Shown: in pieces, positions 31,625 through 34,512 of the stretch
Position numbering within the stretch: position 1 is the first letter of the stretch
How the letters are laid out: every line of letters begins with the position of its first letter
Assembly (NCBI GenBank): GCA_003501365.1
Contig: DNPP01000055.1
Coordinates: 6,763 to 41,274, forward strand
DNA length: 34,512 nucleotides
DNA from: Bacillota bacterium
Lineage (GTDB): Bacteria; Bacillota; UBA4882; UBA8346
Reading direction: 5' to 3'
Made by a program: the position numbers and the translations under genes
Notes under the pieces: generated by a model
What the model saw: the letters and a program-made list of their open reading frames with translations, nothing else
The model's database searches: none
What the model was told of the DNA's origin: nothing

Positions 31625-33231
31625 AAATCATAAATCCAGTTCTTACGGGTTTTCATGGTGATCCGTCCATGATTAGGGTGGCCGATACTTATTATATTGC
31701 GTCTTCTACGTTTGAATGGTTTCCCGGCGTCAGGGTTCATGAATCGAAAGACCTGGTGCATTGGAATTTGACCACATCGATTCTTGACAGCGTGGAGCTG
31801 CTTGATATGAAAGGCAACCCTTGCTCCGGTGGGATTTGGGCACCTGATTTGTCCTATGCCGACGGAAAGTTTTGGCTTATTTATACGGATGTGAAAGTTG
31901 TAGAAGGTGCGTTCAAAGATATGCACAACTATTTGACCATCGCAGATGATATCAAAGGTCCTTGGTGCAAACCCATCAAGTTAAACGGCGTTGGTTTTGA
32001 CGCGTCGCTTTTTCATGATGATGACGGGAAAAAATATCTCATTCAACAAACTTGGGATCACCGTGAGTATCACAACCCCTTCCATGGGCTTACTTTAACG
32101 GAATACGATGCGGATAATAAGAGGCTGAAACCAGAGACCGCCAAAACTGTATACAATGGTACCGCTGTAAAGACAGTTGAAGGACCGCACCTCTATAAAA
32201 TGAATGGCTACTATTATATATTTGCAGCACAAGGCGGTACAGTTTGGACCCACCAGGAAATTGTTGCCCGCTCCAAAAATCTGTGGGGACCTTATGAAAC
32301 TGAGCCGAACGGACCATTTATAACCAACTTTGACACACCGGACCACTATCTTCAAAAGCAAGGGCATGGTTCGCTTGTGGAAACCCCTTCCGGCGAATGG
32401 TATTATGCTTCACTTTGCGCTAGGCCGCTTCACCATCCGACCGAGAATATTTATGACCCCAGAGGCTGGTGTACGCTTGGGCGTGAAACCAGTATTCAGA
32501 AAGTTTTTTGGGATGATGAACTTTGGCCGAGAGTTGTCGGTGGGCATGGCGGTTTGCAAGAGGTTGATGCCCCGAAAGATGTCGTATTAACGGAGGCACC
32601 TGAAACCCATGCTGTTTTTGATGATTTTTCAACGGATAAGCTTGATGGTGAATGGAATACATTAAGGGTTCCTTTTTCCGGGGAAATGGGAAATGTTGGA
32701 GGCGGAAAACTTGAACTGATAGGGCATGGTTCGCTTGCTAATCAGTTCAACCCGTCGCTCGTTGCCAGAAGATGGAAAGATTTTCAGTTTTCAGCTGTGA
32801 CCAAGGTGAAATTCAGCCCCTATAGCTATCAGGCAATGGCTGGTCTTGTAAATTATTATAACAGCGAGCATTGGTCATGGATTTTTATCACCAAAGACGA
32901 CGGGGGTAATGAGGTTATCGAAGTTGCAGAATGCGACAATCGCCAATACACTTCCGTTTTAAAAGATAACGCTGTGAGGATTCCTGAAGGCACGGAGTGG
33001 GTTTGGTTCAAGACCGTTGTTGATCATTTGGACTATTTTTATGAATATTCATGGGACGGGAGAAATTGGAACCGAGTGCCTGTTAAACTTGATGCCATGA
33101 TTTTGTCGGATGATTATGTGAATGCTCATTATGGCGGCTTTTTCACGGGAGCATTTGTGGGCTTGGCTGCAGTTGATTATTCCGGCTGCGATTCCAAAGC
33201 TACCTTTGGGTTTTTTGAGTATATCGTTTAG
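31621..33231 (+). CDS. Glycoside hydrolase family 43 beta-xylosidase
   Basis: A 536-residue exo-acting glycosidase of the GH43 beta-xylosidase type (subfamily 11-like). The five-bladed propeller carries the catalytic base Asp14 in GFHGDPSM, Asp127 in VGFDASLF and the acid Glu187 in TVEGPHLY. These positions are practically those of the Selenomonas xylosidase. ASSTFEWFPGVRVHESKDL and GGIWAPDLSY are conserved. The C-terminal ~200 residues form the usual beta-sandwich. No signal peptide is present, so it acts on imported xylosides or xylo-oligosaccharides in the cytoplasm. GAAGGAG precedes the start. Confidence 0.95.
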   Translation: MKIINPVLTGFHGDPSMIRVADTYYIASSTFEWFPGVRVHESKDLVHWNLTTSILDSVELLDMKGNPCSGGIWAPDLSYADGKFWLIYTDVKVVEGAFKDMHNYLTIADDIKGPWCKPIKLNGVGFDASLFHDDDGKKYLIQQTWDHREYHNPFHGLTLTEYDADNKRLKPETAKTVYNGTAVKTVEGPHLYKMNGYYYIFAAQGGTVWTHQEIVARSKNLWGPYETEPNGPFITNFDTPDHYLQKQGHGSLVETPSGEWYYASLCARPLHHPTENIYDPRGWCTLGRETSIQKVFWDDELWPRVVGGHGGLQEVDAPKDVVLTEAPETHAVFDDFSTDKLDGEWNTLRVPFSGEMGNVGGGKLELIGHGSLANQFNPSLVARRWKDFQFSAVTKVKFSPYSYQAMAGLVNYYNSEHWSWIFITKDDGGNEVIEVAECDNRQYTSVLKDNAVRIPEGTEWVWFKTVVDHLDYFYEYSWDGRNWNRVPVKLDAMILSDDYVNAHYGGFFTGAFVGLAAVDYSGCDSKATFGFFEYIV

Positions 33232-33289
33232 TATGGTTAGTTTTATGCGATTTTGCGGCGTAACAAATGAAAGGTTGAGGTGAAATTTT

Positions 33290-34033
33290 ATGAGTAAATT
33301 ATTGGATAAAGAATTATGCGTGGTCACGGGTGCGGCCAATGGAATCGGCAGAGCAATCGCAGAACGTTTCATAAGTGAAGGCGCCGATTTGATTGTGGCT
33401 GATTTTGATGTTGAAACCGCCAAAAAAGTATATGCGGGAAACAGTCAGGTTGTTGACATTCTAAAAGTTGACGCGACAAATGTAAAAGATTTGGAAAGAA
33501 TCGCGGAATCCGTTAAAAAGACCGGGCGTAAAGTAAAGGCGGTGTTACCAATCGTTGGTAACGGACCCCAAAACCCGATTCCGGAAATCACACCGGAGGA
33601 GTTTCATTTGACAATGGACCTTAATGTTTTTTCAGCTTTTTTCACGGTGCAGAAGTTAATTCCTTTTATGTCTGATAAATCTTCCATTGTTCTAATATCA
33701 TCCATTGCCGGTTTTCAGGGTGGGAAAAACGCTATTGTCTATAATGCGGCGAAAGCCGCGGTTAGGTCGATGGCCCGTTCGTTCACAGGAGAGCTTGCCG
33801 AAAAGGGCATTCGAGCAAATGCTATAAGCCCTGGCCCAACGGAAACAAAGGCGTTTACAGATTTTGTGCACGGCGATGACGAAACACGAAACAATATCGT
33901 TTCGCAGCTTCCCATAGGGCATATCGGAAAGCCTAGCGAGATTGCGGCGGTTGCATTGTTCTTAGCCTCCGACGAATCTTCTTATGTGACAGGTGCTGAA
34001 ATTATTACTGACGGCGGTTTCACCAATCGATAA
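33290..34033 (+). CDS. Short-chain dehydrogenase/reductase
   Basis: A 247-residue classical SDR: VVTGAANGIGRAIAERF binds the nucleotide, Asp38-Asp40 after the second strand suggests NAD(H), and the catalytic set is Ser138 (ISSIAG), Tyr151 and Lys155 (YNAAK). The usual NNAG motif after the fourth strand is replaced by IVGNG. The end ITDGGFTNR is typical. It probably oxidises or reduces a hydroxyl/keto group of an intermediate in the operon. The ribosome site is GAGGTG. A 58-base gap separates it from the GH43 gene. Confidence 0.92.
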   Translation: MSKLLDKELCVVTGAANGIGRAIAERFISEGADLIVADFDVETAKKVYAGNSQVVDILKVDATNVKDLERIAESVKKTGRKVKAVLPIVGNGPQNPIPEITPEEFHLTMDLNVFSAFFTVQKLIPFMSDKSSIVLISSIAGFQGGKNAIVYNAAKAAVRSMARSFTGELAEKGIRANAISPGPTETKAFTDFVHGDDETRNNIVSQLPIGHIGKPSEIAAVALFLASDESSYVTGAEIITDGGFTNR

Positions 34034-34072
34034 ACCAATAGAGATTAATACATAATATAAGGGAGAATAAAA

Positions 34073-34512
34073 ATGGCATTATCATCAACGAAGATAGTGA
34101 AGGTTATTGTGGTAACAGACGATTTGGAAAAAACGGTTTCTGCATATAAAACCTTGCTGGGCACAGGGAAAGAGCCTGCTGGGCAGAATACAGAGCATAA
34201 AGAGGTAAGAACACCTTTTATGAAGTATAAAAGTGCCGCCATCACGGATACCCCAATGAAGGTAGAGAGTGTTTTCAGCGATAATTTCTGGTTTGAAATT
34301 ATCCAGCCGCTAGGGAATAATGACCCATGGGCAGCTTGGTTAAAAGAACACGGCACATCAATTTGCTCAATTTGTTTGTTGTCGGACGGACCTTTGGAAG
34401 ATGACGAAAAAACCATGAAAAATGCCGGGTTTGATTCACTTTTTAAACACGAAAAGGGCTATGAGGCGTATGAATATTTTGACACATCAAAAGCGCTTGG
34501 AGTTTTAGTTGA
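34073..34512 (+). CDS. VOC-superfamily protein (second), 3' end outside the window
   Basis: The frame is open from the ATG at 34073, behind GGGAG, to the end of the window (146 codons). KIVKVIVVTDDLEKTVSAYK and TLLG form the first beta-alpha module, NFWFEIIQPLG its metal-binding strand, and WLKEHGTSICSICLL the start of the second module. Position by position it resembles the first VOC protein of this operon only loosely, so it is a second enzyme rather than a fresh copy. In the second module the usual histidine (as in GIHHIAF) is replaced by ICSICLL, so a metal ligand may be missing. Confidence 0.85.
   Translation, partial: MALSSTKIVKVIVVTDDLEKTVSAYKTLLGTGKEPAGQNTEHKEVRTPFMKYKSAAITDTPMKVESVFSDNFWFEIIQPLGNNDPWAAWLKEHGTSICSICLLSDGPLEDDEKTMKNAGFDSLFKHEKGYEAYEYFDTSKALGVLV

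Overview
The window looks like a chromosomal segment of an anaerobic member of the Bacillota (Clostridia-like). The reasons are strong AGGAGG-type ribosome binding sites, intrinsic terminators with long T-runs, B12-riboswitch control of cobalamin genes, small DUF6809-type proteins and an IS21 remnant. The sugar-binding protein has a signal peptide but no lipobox cysteine, which would suit a diderm Bacillota. No rRNA or tRNA gene was seen, so the assignment is an inference.

Region 1 (1-7.5 kb) is cobalamin biosynthesis. A tight operon cbiA(partial)-cbiP-cbiB-cobD-cobO (side-chain amidation, aminopropanol-phosphate attachment, cobalt adenosylation) is followed by a B12 riboswitch with a terminator but no gene directly behind it. 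A second, complete unit follows: promoter, B12 riboswitch, terminator and cobT.

Region 2 (7.5-9.5 kb) has almost no intact gene. It holds degenerate tandem repeats, long hairpin-rich intergenic repeats and a broken DUF4019 gene.

Region 3 (9.5-18.6 kb) is an AT-rich accessory region. It contains a large zinc-hook ABC ATPase with a small membrane-anchored partner (possible defence pair), an IS21 end embedded in a DUF3732 ATPase pseudogene, a trypsin-like protease, an excisionase-type HTH protein, a stand-alone RadC/JAMM protein, and a cluster of small paralogous proteins with DUF6809 and a broken SymE-like toxin. These are interspersed with three copies of a 130-bp palindromic repeat, one inside a MITE-like element with 30-bp inverted ends.

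Region 4 (18.6-23.3 kb) has a flavodoxin-like reductase, a TetR regulator divergent from an Old Yellow Enzyme/2,4-dienoyl-CoA reductase-type flavoenzyme across a 20-bp-arm palindrome, then a gene graveyard: a frameshifted LigD phosphoesterase domain, a recombinase tail and a decayed minus-strand gene.

Region 5 (23.3 kb to the end) is a catabolic locus. A divergent AraC regulator faces a long operon: Gfo/Idh/MocA oxidoreductase, VOC protein, DgpC/tagatose-epimerase-like TIM barrel, sugar ABC transporter (binding protein and two permeases, no ATPase), tautomerase, second Gfo/Idh/MocA oxidoreductase, GH43 beta-xylosidase, SDR and a second VOC protein that runs off the window. Together they suggest uptake of a xylose-containing glycoside, hydrolysis inside the cell and redox-based processing of the sugar or aglycone. 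This is the best candidate here for an undescribed pathway.
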